Assembly (NCBI GenBank): GCA_037013685.1
Contig: CM072895.1
Span: forward strand, 8,282,463 to 8,346,462
Length of the DNA stretch: 64,000 nt
Source: Acridotheres tristis
Lineage: Eukaryota; Chordata; Aves; Passeriformes; Sturnidae
Direction of reading: 5' to 3'
Part shown: piece by piece, positions 49,451-62,286 of the stretch
Position numbering within the stretch: position 1 is the stretch's first letter
How the letters are laid out: each line of letters begins with the position of its first letter
Notes under the pieces: model-generated
Seen by the model: only the letters and a program-made list of their open reading frames with translations
What the model was told of the DNA's origin: nothing
Database searches by the model: none
Translations under genes and position numbers: made by a program

Positions 49451-52447
49451 TTTTTTGCTGGCTCCATCTCTCAGTGTTTATGACCCTCAGGAGCAGAGGA
49501 ACTGCTGTGAATAGATAATGCTGAAAGCACTCTTGTAGCACAGAAGGTTTCATGTCTGAAGTATTTAATGTTTACAGCAAATTTGGTGTTTGTTAATTTG
49601 CATTTTTATTCTTTCCTTAAAGAACTGTCACCTTATTCTTCCGCCTGTCCTTTGTACAGATGTGTGGCAATTTGTGCTGGGGGAGCAGCGCTGATGGGGT
49701 GGGGGAAAGGGGAGAGGAGGTGTTAAGGGGTGGGAAGAAGGCTGGGTAGAGTTACAAAATGCTCCATGGCTTAGGCAGCAATCCTGATTAATGCTGCTTC
49801 AGAGGATGGGGAAGGAAGGGTTTCCAAGCTGTGTGGAGCTACCCCTTTGCTCCACATTGAAATAACTTTGACAGACTACCCATCATCATCTTAAAAATCA
49901 AACACATTAGCATACAGGAAAAAGACTTTAACCTGGAATGAATGGTATCTGCTGGTCCTTTCAGAGAATAAATTGTTTTCATTACTGGAAAGGACAGATC
50001 CCTGCTAATAAAACACCCCTCCCAGCAGCTGAATTGTATTTCCTTTGGGAATAGAAATACTCCTGCTGGAGCCCAGTCATTGTATTTGCACATTTACGTG
50101 GGTTTGCACTTGGGCTGATACACAAGGGAGTGTGAGTGTTAATGGGCAGCCCTGAGTCTTTATCTATACCACTGCAAAGGTTCTCACAGGAAGAATTGTG
50201 TTTGTGCTCATCCCTGTGTTTGATCCAGCTATCCCTGAGAAAGTGTGTGCTGGGAGCCACTCAGAAACGGAGGGAGGGATGAGGAGGAAATAAAGATGGC
50301 TCTTTAGAAAGTTGTGCAGCAGTTTCAGATGAACTATGGAGGTCACATAGATTAACCTACCCCTACCAAAAGTTCCCCAGGCAATCAGTGCTCTGGCTGG
50401 CCAGGCAGTTTTATAAGGACTGTAAAGAATGTACAGAGACATATCCCTGTAAAACCAGCTCTTACCTGGAAGCTCAATGAGCCATCAAATTCAGGAGAAG
50501 AGCAACCATTTCTAGGGAAAATGTAATGTTAAGTGTCTCAAAATTAAACTCCAAGCCAGTATATTTTGGTGTGCAGCTAGAGTAACCTATGTTCAAGTAA
50601 CATTAAAGATAAATTGTCAGAGTAAAAATCTCACATTAAAAGGAAAAAGAAAAACACCCAGCCCTCAGACTTTCCCCAGTATAAAGAACAGCTTATTATA
50701 TGTAGTTGAAACAGAAAGGTTTTTGAAGTGTTACTACTTCTTTCAGTTGATCTAATGTTTCTTTTGTTTATTTTTCCTTTGGTTATTTTTTTCCAGCCTG
50801 GAGAGAGCTGGAGGTTTGACTGGCTAGTTTGCATATGTGCAATAATTTTTATTGTCATGCTCTAGCTCAGTGATCTTCTGTTTGGGTTGCAAACTATAAA
50901 GGGTAACATTTGATCTCTGTGTTCCTTTTTGCCAGGCCTGAATGACATTTGTGTTAGTGATTTTTTGGGGGCATTTTTTTCCTCTACCCTTTTACACTTT
51001 GATTTTTAAATGGAAACTGAATGTTGTGCCTCTAACTTCCTGACAGGGTTAAAGAATGACACTTCTATTTCGAAAATAATTTGACTATCTGAAAACTGAT
51101 TTTCAAGAGACAGTATTTTATTGATGATATGTTGTATGACCTTTTGCATCATTATTGTTGAGATAAGAGAATAGAAGGAGAATTTCCTGCATTGATTGAA
51201 CCTTAGGTATGAAATATTAAATACAAAGTAGGGGTAATTTCTTAAGTAAACAGCACCTTATCAAATAATATTTTCTGGATGTTCCTTTTTCCAATAATTC
51301 TTGCACTTCCACCCTGGTGCATAAGAAAAGGGTGTTGTGTTTAGGTCTGTGTAGTGACAGACTATATATGGTACAGCAGTTCCTGTTCTGATCAGCATCC
51401 CATTGAATTTTCACAGCTGTGCACTATGGAAAAGTGTCTTCCATGAGGAGGTGGTGATTTATGGAGATTAGACAAACTGGTTTCTGCAATGCCCATTATA
51501 ACAGTGAGAGCTGAGGGGAACTGGATGATTTGTTGAAGGTCAAATGCCAAGCCTATGTCAGAAGTGAGAAATCAATGCACATGTCATTTAATGAGAGGGA
51601 AGCTCCTGCCCCTTTTGTTTCTGCTGGCTTGGGAACAGTGGAGGCAGGGCCTCCTGAAGTATTCCCTGTAGCATAAGGAAGTATTAGGAAACAACAATCT
51701 TCAGTGTGTGATAAATGAGCACAGTGACTTGGGACCCAAGGAGAGAAATCCAAAAAAATATCAGAGCACTGGGAGCTATGTTCTCAGGCAGCTGACACTG
51801 CATCCTTATATCCAGTCGAATGGAACGGAGCCAAAGTTATTCCTTAGTGTTGGAATAGTTCTTTATATCTCTGCCCCAAAATAAAGGAAGCAAGGCTCCC
51901 AGTGTGAAGTGCAGCAAATAACAAAGTTGTTGAATAGTTTCCCTGAAAACCAGCTTCTTTCTGTTTCATTGATCAGTGGTAGAAGCTGGACTTGACTATG
52001 AAGGCTTCCTGTCTCCCCTAAAGTAAATATTTATCCAGAAGAAGTAGAAGAGAGAGATGAGTGACCTCCCATCTCCATGTCATTTTTGTAGTTACAACCT
52101 CCACCTTCACTCTGCTTGGAAACAGGGTCTAACATGGAAAAGGTTTCAGTTCAGCACCTGGAGCCTCTCCCTGCCCCTCCAAAACAAGAGCAGCAGCACA
52201 ATGGACAGAAATGGAAGGCATGGGTTGGCTTTTCCTCACACCCTGCATGACCTTGGGCAGGTTGTTTTCCCCCTGGGCTTTGGTTGCTGGGCTGCAGTGT
52301 GACCCTGCCCACTGAGTCAATTCCTGAAGGGTTTTAAGATCAGCTAGAAAGTGCCACAGGAGTGCAGGCACGTTGAACAGCAGGCACAGGTATCTGTGGT
52401 GCCCACTGTCCCACTGGGAACATGGTGCTTGTGGCTTGTAGCACAGG

Positions 52448-52483
52448 ACATTAATAATTGGGACAGTACATTAATAATTGGGA
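52448..52483. repeat. 20-bp tandem duplication
   Basis: ACATTAATAATTGGGA occurs twice, separated by CAGT. The copies are identical over 16 bases, so the duplication is recent relative to the background. Confidence 0.92.
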
Positions 52484-55400
52484 ACCCACCATGGGAGCAT
52501 CTCTGTGATTTTACTACAGGAAATCTGACAGTGCTCCTGAGCTTTCTCTAGCTGCAGTGTGAAGGCAGGGGAAGGATGGACAGTGATTTTACAATGTAAG
52601 TTGTGATGGCCTGACTGAGGAAGACAGAGATGTAACCACTTCACTCTGATAAATCTGCACACAGCTGTTAGAATAGAAGCATTTGTGAAGCAGAAAAACA
52701 AGAGCTTGATTATGGGTTTTATCAACTTCCAAGCTCCTCAGAGAGCAATAGGTGACTTTTGGGGGTCATGGGGACTTTCAGATGTGGCTTTCCTAGGCAG
52801 CCCTAGGCAGCATGGTAGTCAAAGGCAATAGAATATCCTCCAGACCCCCTTTGATGTAGAGGATGTGTAGCAGGTTCCACCTTGGCAGGGAATCTCATTA
52901 GCTGTTGCTGGGAGGAAGCAACACAGTCAAGAAGCTACTCAAGCTCCTTCTTTTCCCTCTCATCATGTTAGCCATTGGGAGGCAATTTTCTTTTGTTGTT
53001 TTATGATCCTAAGAGATGAGTCGATGATCACAGCTTTGTTTTCTGAGTAAGAAGAATAAAAGGGTTTGAGAGGTGTGTTCCCCCCTCTCCCTTTCCTGGT
53101 ATTTGAAAACTGCTTTCCCAGGCCCTGTTTTGGTAATACCAATATCTACAATATTTATCTGAAATACTGTGATACCCCAAACAAGCTGTGTTCTGTTTAT
53201 GAACACTGGAACTTCATGGCTCCTCTTCCCCTTCAAACATTTATGTATATACAGTTTATCTTTAGCATTAGAAACAACATTTTAAATCTCCTGAGAAAAT
53301 TTCAGTGATGCTTTTTCTGTCATTCACTGCAATGTTTCCATTTTAATTGAATCATTCCTAATCAGTTGAGATTGCTTAGCAAACACATGTGTGAGACGTT
53401 TTTTTCCCATAGATAAAATAAGACTTTATTTCCATGTCAAGGGGGTTAAGTAAATTTTGCCACATCATTATTAGTCTTCATATTTTATTGGCGATTCTAC
53501 AACATATGACAATAAGTTGGTTATGGAAGGGAGATCTTAAAGGTGTGCAGTTCCTCTGTTTTTTTCCCCTGGAGCATTCCTCATTATTGATACATTCATA
53601 GAGTTAAGATTCACATCATTGATTAGTGTGATTTAGAGTGTCACAGCTTCGCATTCTTTCAGCCTTTCTAGCAAAGCAAGCAGTTTAAAGTCATTGCATG
53701 TGATACAAGATTTCAAAGCAGTAATTCAGTTGCAGGGTTGTTTGATCCAGTGTTTACTGCTGTAACAACTGGCAGTTTATAAACTTAGAGATTAAAATGA
53801 TGAGAGATCTAGAAGCTCGTATAAACCCTACTGAAGAAGTAGTGTGTGAATACCTGTGATTGTTTTGTGCAGATTTTTCAGCATGCTCAGGTATTTGGGG
53901 ATGTTCATTGGAGTGTGCCCAGCCCATAAACTGTAGACCACTCATCCAGGGAGAGTTCAGAGTTGGAGGATTTGTTCATGTCTGTCTCCCAGATAATTTT
54001 ATGCAATCTGAGTATCTGCCTATCAGCAGTACATCTCTGCTCAAAGTGTGAAAGTGAACTGCAGTTTTTATTTCCTCCAAGCCTGATAGTTATTTAGATT
54101 ATCACTGGGTGTTGTATCGTGTAGGGCTTAGCAGTGCCACAAAACATCACTGTCAGAAAGAAGGCACTGCAGTGGATGGACTTAGGTCAGACTCTGTCAA
54201 GCAATCTTTAAATCCCTAACCATGTCCATGCTGTTCAGGAACTGGATTGGACCTTTTTATTTCTGCCACTGGACTCAGATCTTTCATAGCCCCAAATTGT
54301 CATAGTAGAAGATTTTAAAGTTTGTCTCAGCTGGAGCTATTCCCTAGTTTATCAAATATCACATTACTGCTGTTCCCAGAGAACTAACATTTCCCCAGGT
54401 CCTTCCATGCAGCCTATCCGTAACATACCTGTTGACATGAAAACAGAAGTTTAAAAAAATGTAATTCATAAGAAAAGTCTAATTATTTGTGACATTTCAT
54501 CCATCATTTCCTAAGCTTCTCCAGAGGAAAGTAGTAACATTTCGTCTCCTTGACAGCAAACAACATACTGACGGACTGAAAAATGTTCTGCTATATTTCA
54601 AACTGTAGTAAACTGAGTAAAGAGCAAGTACAAAATAAATAGCAAGAGTAAAGAGCAGAAACCCACATAAGTAGGGGGCAGAAGCTTGGCGAGCTTTCTA
54701 AAATATTTCTCTTGGGTTAAAATACAAAACAATCCTTCAAAAATAACCAGAACATTTCAGGATAAGCTATAGAAATGCCACTGAGCCCAGTCTGCTTTGA
54801 CTTTGCTGAGCACTCCTGGGAGGAGGTGCCGTGGGCAGCTGTGGCAGCACAGTGCAGTTCATGGACCCCTGCAGCACTGAGTGAAAACAGCTTGACACAG
54901 GTTTTTAGGACATCCCCCAGCTGCCCACCTCCAGCATTCCAGGACTGCAAAAGGAGGGCTTCTGTTATCTAAAGGGAAGAGCAAGTCTAGGAATCCTGGC
55001 CTCCTGTTTTATTTTGAAGATGATGTCTAAGCTCCTGAGGCATTTCTGTCATTCCCAAACTGTCTTTGCCTCTGAAAGCTCTCTCTAGGATGTGCCAAGC
55101 TCCCCACCCTGACTTTCTTCCTCTCTCCCTCATTAAGCTTTGATCAAGTTTTGGTGACCATCTGTTCATGGACAGCCCATCTCTTTTTTCATGGCTCCTG
55201 CAGTCTTGCTTACACATCTGGATGTCTCTGCTCCAGAACCTGCAGGTCTCTCCTGCCTCAGCAAAAAGAGAATTTCTGTCAGTAACCCAGATTCCTACAC
55301 ATTTGGATATTTAACTCACACTGTTTTCTGGAAATTCAGAGATTTTGTGGAACACACAGGTTCCACCCGCTGATGGAGTGGGAAGGTCATCTGTGCTGGC

Positions 55401-55781
55401 ACATCCAGCTCCTCAGCTGGTTTCCAAACCCTTAGTGGTATCCTCTTGGCAGATCTCATATTCTTTGTCATTTAAACAAAGAAAAATGCAACATCCCAAA
55501 GTAGGATATCAATCATATCTTCCATCTGAGAATTCTAATGATGAATAATAACGAGTTGGAGAATTTGGAAGTAGTTTGGATGTTCTTTATGTTTTGATCT
55601 TTTATTTTGGAAGAAATCTGTAGAAGAAGAAGCTTCAGCACAGTACTTCTCCTTTTAACTCTGAAAGGCTGAGATTGTTCTTTAAGAAAAAGACAAGTTT
55701 ATGCAGCCATTCCTAGTCTTTCACAGGGTGGAGGCCCTTTCATTTCCATTCTTTTTCTTCTTTATCCTTTTCTGTTACGTG

Positions 55782-55799
55782 CACACACACACACACACA
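55782..55799. repeat. (CA)9 microsatellite
   Basis: Nine perfect CA units. It is the longest perfect dinucleotide array in the window. Confidence 0.92.
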
Positions 55800-56301
55800 A
55801 ACTCAGGAGTACATCATGAGCAGAGCTGTATTTTCTGTTTATTGCCACCAGGTTAATAACAGTAATGGTGCGAGGAGAAAATGAAGTGTTATGTAAAATC
55901 CTGCATTGCAGATTTTGGTGCTGATGCAAAGAGCTCAATAAAGTGTAACACTTTAATCATGGAGATAAAAATCACACAGCAGCTTCACAGTCTTCCAAGA
56001 TGCAGAGCCTTGAGACAAAATAGAAGCAGGAGAGAAAGAGAAACTGACAATATTATTGAGTCCCAGAAAACTTAGGCAAGAAAAATAAAAGCCCACTTTC
56101 TTTCTTTTTGATGCTTTGATTCAGTCTTTGTATTCACAAGATAAAAAACTGAAAAATGTGTTCATATTAATTTCCTGGTATTCGAGAGTAAAATGCCACA
56201 GTTTTATATACAGCCCAGTGTCATGTACTGGAACCTGGAGAGCCCTTAAAAACAAAGCAAAAAATGCCCTTGCCACAGAGAGCAAAGCCTATTAACCACC
56301 A

Positions 56302-56363
56302 GAAAAAAAAGAAGACAAAAAAAAAAACAGAAAAAAAGCAAAAAAAAAACCTTAAAAAAAAAG
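56302..56363. repeat. A-rich low-complexity tract
   Basis: Several runs of seven to twelve A separated by single G or C residues. Confidence 0.9.
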
Positions 56364-58495
56364 CCAACACTCAGAGCATGGTATGATAATATGTATTGTT
56401 TTTTTCAGGTAGGTCAGCAGCCCAGCACAGTTTTAGCTGTGGTGGTTTGAGTACGAATTCATCATGTTGGCACAGAAGAGGAATCAGGCTTGGATGGTGC
56501 TTTGCTTCTCTTCACTGTACTGTCCTTTATGTCTCTGCTTCCCAGCTGCAGATTAAGACTGTAATGTTGTCAAATTACTGCACATAAAGCTGTAGGCTAT
56601 TGGCTTTTTGGGTTATTTTGGAGTGGGTGGAGGAAAAGGAAGAGATATGTTAAGATCATTCCCGTGCAGGGAAATTTGTGGATGTAAAGACATGGAGTAC
56701 TCTGCTAAAATTTGGGACAGTGCTAAGGACTGTGTACTTTCGTAATGGACCACTTTCCATGAGGGACCTGACTGCAGTTCTGTGCTGAGCTTATTCTTCT
56801 TTGAACAATATTTCTAAAAGTCCTTTTCCCCACAAATTGGCTATTGAAAAAAAGAATATTTTTTGTTGCAAAAAAAAACCCCAAAAAATCGAGAATGCCT
56901 AAGTTAAATAAAAGGGTTTCAGGTAACTTGGAGAAGTGTCACATAGACACAGCAGCCACCAGCCACCCCAGAAGGAGCTTTTTCACAGCAGAGAAGCCAT
57001 TACAGAGAAGTTCTATATTCAGCATGAGGTGTAATTCTGCTTTAGTTGGTGTCTGGCCCTTTGGCATCACTTGCCATTCCTTGGAGGAGCACAGCAGCTG
57101 GCTGAGCCCTGTCCAGCCCTCAGCAGGATGAGGAGGAAGGGGTCAGTATTTTATCTTTATTGGCCCTGCTCTGTCCCAAAGCTCACACCTCTGCAGCCAG
57201 TTAGCACTGCCTGTTTCAATATATTACACAGCTTTTCCCTTGGGGAAGATTCAAGGTTAGTTCAAGGGCAGGTTAATTCTTACTTGGGCTTGAAGGTAAC
57301 CCAGAAGGTTTAATGTTTCCACCAGCTGTGATAACCATGTGCCAAATTTGGGGCCACTGATTGAAAATCTCCTACAGAGGCAGAGTCAGGAATACGTTTT
57401 AGTGGTATCTGATAAACTCTGTCATCACTACTTACCTATGATATGCCCATCATAAGGAATACCTGATTACATGGCTGGCTTTAGCCAGAGAATATGAAAG
57501 CTGACATTTTCTATTACTTTATATCCTCTTGTCCAGCTGAGTTCACTTGTGTGGAATTAACAGATGTCAGATTTGGATGTTGTGGGCATGGATGCCACAA
57601 GAAATGGGTAAATAAACCAACCCTTGTGTAGTATTGTTAGAACAGGTCATGGTAGGAAATGGCAAAGAAAAGGAATGTTTCATTGGATCCTGTGATATTT
57701 TCAGAACTCCGGGTTGAATCAAGCTGATATCACTTGGAGGCTGAACTCTTATCCTAAGTGTTGCCTGAAGTAAAAACCTCCTGCTTTTTTGCTGTGATGA
57801 TGTCTGTGTCCAGAAACAGCATTACAGCAGCTCTAGCAATGGCACAGTGATCTCAGCACTGATTTAATGGTCTGCTTCATGTTTGGGGTAAAGGAGGCTG
57901 GCCCACAGGGTGGACACAGCTGTAGAGGGGTGTGTGTGGGAGGCATTGCTCAGCTATTCCTTGTGCAGACTCCTCAGACTATTTGGATTAGTACCACATG
58001 GACACCAGTCAAGTCAGTGCTCCAGGTACAGCCAGGTATTCCCAGATGCTTCTGGTTGTTTGAGGAGAAAAACAAGACAGGTTCTTCATGTGTTGTAATG
58101 TCTGTCCTGCTGGCTCAGTTAAAATCCTTTTAATCTCATGATAAGTCTTTAGAATCAATTGCTTTAACATATTCCATTTTCTTCTATTTTTTTCTTAATG
58201 CTTGTAAGTTTGGAACTGCTAGAAAACCGGGCAACATTTGTTGCCTAAACAATGGATCCTTGTGCAGTTTGTGAGAGCAACAGAAAGGGAAATTCTCCAA
58301 AGACAGAGGGACCAATGAGATGATGGGTGAACATCAGAATACATGTCCCAGTAGGAATGTGATTGGGATAGCTTCTGGTCCTGGGAGTCTAGAAACATTG
58401 TTTGCAACTTTAAATAGAGTGAGACAGTAATTTCCTAGTGCTGGGTACTGAGCGATAGTGCATTTGCCTCCCAGGCATTTAGATTTTGTGCTTGT

Positions 58496-58705
58496 GCCTT
58501 TTCCAAACAATTATTATTATTCCTGGGTTTTTTCTTCTTGTTTCTTTTTGTTGTTGGTGGTGGTTTTTGTTTTTGTTTTGGTTTTTTTGGTGGTTTGTTT
58601 TGATGTGTTTTTTGGTTTTTTTTTTGGTGAGCGTTGAAAGGGGAGAGTTGGTTTGGAGTTTTTTTTTGTGGGGAGAGGGAGAGGTGGTTGGGGGTTTTTC
58701 CAGTT
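58496..58705. repeat. G/T-rich low-complexity region
   Basis: About 200 bp with the top strand nearly limited to G and T, with TTTTTGGTTTG-type words, then GGGGAGAGGGAGAGG and TTGGGGG. The G runs could form a quadruplex. The 84-codon frame through it is Phe/Trp/Leu-rich for compositional reasons and is not a gene. Confidence 0.85.
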
Positions 58706-59689
58706 TGTGGGGATTCAGAGATTCATTTCACCTAGTATAAGGCACAAGAAACTGTTAAAAGCATTTAAAATCAGACTCTACAAAGGGCTGGTTGCATCTG
58801 TGGTTAACCCTTGTTTTAAAAAACGTGAGGTTAACATTTTGTCTGTGTCTCCTTTTAACACTGTGGATCAGCTCTCTGTTAGCAAAAGCCAGAGAGGAGA
58901 AATCCAGAATTTAATGAGCTGCTACTGCACCTTTCCATGGACTAAGATGGCATTATCTGAGCACGTTCTTGCACTTGTACTTGTTTGATAGACTCCTTGC
59001 TTAAAATCAGTAATTATTTTCCTGGCCTGGAAGTAAACAAGAAAAAAGTAAAGAAAAAAAAATTAAAGGGAGGTAATTGGTAGGAAGCTTTAAGGGTCGT
59101 CACAGTATTTGTGTCCACTTTGATATTTTACAATGGCTTTAATGCCATGCAATTATGGACTTGTTTTGAGTCTTCTCATTTTCTCTTACAAGCAGACCAC
59201 CTCACATTTCAAACATCTGCAGTAGTTCTGGCAATGAAACCAGGGCTATTGTAGCACTGAAATCTCTAAAATTGCAGTGATTTTCAGTTGGACAGTGATC
59301 CACTGTACATCTGGAAATGTAGGTGTTGCCCTCAGGGAGCTGAATTTGGCATAATTTCCTCCTTGGGAACAGGACACAATGGGATCACAGCTTCTCCTGG
59401 TCTCAGCTGTTGAGCAAATCTGTGTCAGGCTTAGTAGCCAGTGCTCTTTTCCCCTTGATCAGCTGGGCTTTGGTCTTTGCTGAGCTGAACATTGTTCACT
59501 AAATGAATAGCTCTCAGAATGCAAAGTTCACCTGTTATCCGTCCATTTAGGAAAATTGAGAGTTTTTAATCTTTTGTACTCTGCATTCAAGAGATGAGAG
59601 AGAGAAAAAAACCCAGCTAAATGTCTCCATTTAAATGTAAATTTTGACTTTTCAAGTCTGACAAAGTAGAGTGTTTGTTTTTATAAACA

Positions 59690-59703
59690 ATATATATATA
59701 TAA
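59690..59703. repeat. (AT)n microsatellite
   Basis: A short AATATATATATATA run. Confidence 0.88.
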
Positions 59704-60450
59704 ATAAAAACCATGGAATTGAAAGACCAAAACCCTGCTTTTGTTGATATTTTTTTCCACACAGTAATCTTTGCTCTCATCATGCTATATACTTTCTTTT
59801 TGGTTTGTTTCTCTATGCTTTAAAACTAATTTTTCTGTGAGAACAAGAACAGAAGATCATTAGGAGGAAGTACTCTGGCACTGGCTTGTGCAGAGAAAAC
59901 ATGCCATCTGCCTAATATGCTTCATCTTGTGTCAGTCTAAGATGTGTTGTTTGGGTTTAACATGCCAGTCACTAGCCTAGAAAGAGAGCAGGCAGCAGCT
60001 CTGCCACATATCCCAGCCAGGGCTCCAAATCCTTCCTGTTTCTCAGGGATATAGGGATATATCCATATGATAGAGGCCACAGAACTTTGGACAGAAGATG
60101 CATCCCATACCATGTCCTCACCTGAGGGTCCCAGGGGCATTTGTGCAAGGTACAGAAGTAGTTTGGGTTATATTTTTCAGCCTTCACCATACCTAAATCT
60201 AACAGGCAAAAGCAAACACTCAGTCCCAAGGTGGGTTTTTTGGGGGGTCTGGCTGGTGCACCACGCATGGCCAGGTTCAGGTATAGGACAGGAGCACCTT
60301 CTTTAGCAGATGCTTCCTCTTCCAGTGACAGCAATCTTTTCTGATAGATGGATGGTGCATGTCTCAGCTGGGTGAATGTAGCTGGTCGTATTTTGTTACA
60401 CAGTGTGTAATAAAGACTTTAGCTTATTTTTTTTATTAAGAAAAGACGTT

Positions 60451-60474
60451 GGCAGACACCTTTAAATGTCTGCC
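60451..60474. repeat. Perfect 8-bp inverted repeat
   Basis: GGCAGACA and TGTCTGCC are exact inverted copies separated by eight A/T-rich bases. Each arm contains a CAGAC/GTCTG core like a SMAD-binding element. Confidence 0.8.
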
Positions 60475-61728
60475 TAAGGACAAAATGAACTGAATTTTGT
60501 AGATAGCTGAGGTTTTTTTCCTTAATAAATAAATAAATGGAAAGATTTTTATGTTGATAATAAAAATAACTAATGCAGAGCTTCTTCCACTAGTGCCTGG
60601 AGACATGGACAGATGTGGGATTTTGAAGGGATAAAGAATTGAAATCTGTTGGCAGGTAGTTGCTATAAAAATGCCTATCCTCCCTGCTTCTTATTACAGA
60701 CCAATATTCAGCAAATGAAGAGTCTCTGAGAAAGTTAATGATGACAGGATCAGGTTCCAACCATCAGAGATAGCAGCAACCTCCTTCCTTCAGAGAAATC
60801 CAAAGCTGAGGAATAGCTCTGGACTTTCTCCGACTCACAGTGTGGTGTGTGGGAGTGTGGAGGGGAGGAAACTGTCAGGGAAACTATGGAAAAACACAGC
60901 AAGTTCACCAAAAGTTTGCTTTGCCCATGAGTTTTCTGCCAAAGTTTTGTGCAAGACTTTGCTGTACTGCTGTTGCATGGAGTTGGTTTTTGCCTTACTG
61001 TGTGGTCTGTGGTTGGAATAAAAGGGTAAACCTTGTTTTCTCACTTTTATCCTCCTTGATTCTCTTCTCCAGTCCACTGCAGAGGGAGTGAGTGGCTCAC
61101 CTGCCTGGGAGGGTTAAATCATAATATTGTTCACAATACTCAACCTGAAAACCATCAGTGATGATGCAATGCTTAAGAGAGCAAAAATTAAATGTTGTTC
61201 TGATTTATTGACAGTTCAGAGCAAATTGCTTTGTTGTCCAGTACAGACAGCTGTAACAGATACAGAGGAGAAGGATGAAAACAAGCTCGAAATGTTTGTA
61301 CTTAAAGATGTATTTTTACACACAGACATCCTTATAAAGGTGAATATATACACATATAGAGAAAAAAGCATGCAGAAATTGCTTACATTTCTAAGCCAAC
61401 CATTGATCATGTGGGTCGTGCTGCTGTCTAGGGTGGGAAATATCCTTCTTCTGAGTCCTACCATACCTTTTTTACCTGTGCCCAGGTGGGTCCTCTTGAG
61501 ATTGCCACTTCTTTTCTACAACATTGTGCTGAATCTTGAGTCCCTGATCTTCTGTGAGAACTGAATATTCTTTCTGTTTGAAATAGTAAAAAATAGTGGT
61601 CCCCAGGATGTGCTTGCAGGGGAGACATTGTCTCTGAGATGTTGTGATCCTCTTACAGGCACAGTTACCTGTCCTGCTGTTTGATCTGGCAGGAAGGTGA
61701 CAAGGTGACATCACCTGCAGTAATACTA

Positions 61729-62286
61729 CAGAACCAATGGTTTGGGGTGAAAGGGACCTCTAAAACCATCTCATTCCTGTACCCTGCCATGGGCAGGGAC
61801 ACCTTCCACTGTCCCAGGTTGCTTAGGACCCTATCCAACCTGGCCTTGGATGCTGCAACCTGTGCCAGGGCCTCACCACCCTCACAGGAAAGAATTGTTT
61901 CCGATTATCTAATCTATTAATCTATTTAAGTTTGAGCCGTTCTCCCTTGTCCTTGCACTACACATCCTTGTCAAAAGTCCCTCTCCAGCTTTCTTGTCAG
62001 CCTAGGGAGGTACTGGAAGGTGCTCTAAGGTCTCCCTGGATGCTTTCCTTCTCCAGGCTAAGCAACCCCAGCTCTCTCAGCCTGTCTGCCTAGGAGAGCT
62101 GCCCCATCCCTCTGAGCACCTTCATGGTCTCCTCTGGACTTGCTCCAGCAGTTCTGTGTCATTTTTATGTCAAGGGCCCCAGAACTGTTTCGAGCACTCC
62201 AGGTGAGCTCTCAAGAGCAGGGAAGAATCACCTCCCTTGACTGTGGGCCACGCTGGTTTTGGTACAGCCCAGGACACCTGCTGGCC
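61729..62286 (-). mobile_element. CR1 LINE 3' region, antisense, about 560 bp
   Basis: Reverse complement of a longer CR1 3' end. Landmarks in order on the + strand are TGCCATGGGCAGGGACACCT, ATCCAACCTGGCCTTGGA, CCTCACCACCCTCACAGGAA, AAAGTCCCTCTCCAGCTTTC, CTCTCAGCCTGTCTGCC and CCTCTGGACTTGCTCCAGCA. Divergence and small indels are evident. It is the longest CR1 copy in the window. The apparent 79-codon frame at 61681-61920 is derived from it. Confidence 0.92.

Noticed and set aside
58486..58740. 84-codon Phe/Trp/Leu-rich frame resembling a membrane protein
   Set aside because: It is the translation of a G/T-rich low-complexity tract; hydrophobicity follows from TTT, TTG and TGG codons.
61681..61920. 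79-codon open frame on the + strand
   Set aside because: It lies almost entirely within the antisense CR1 copy.
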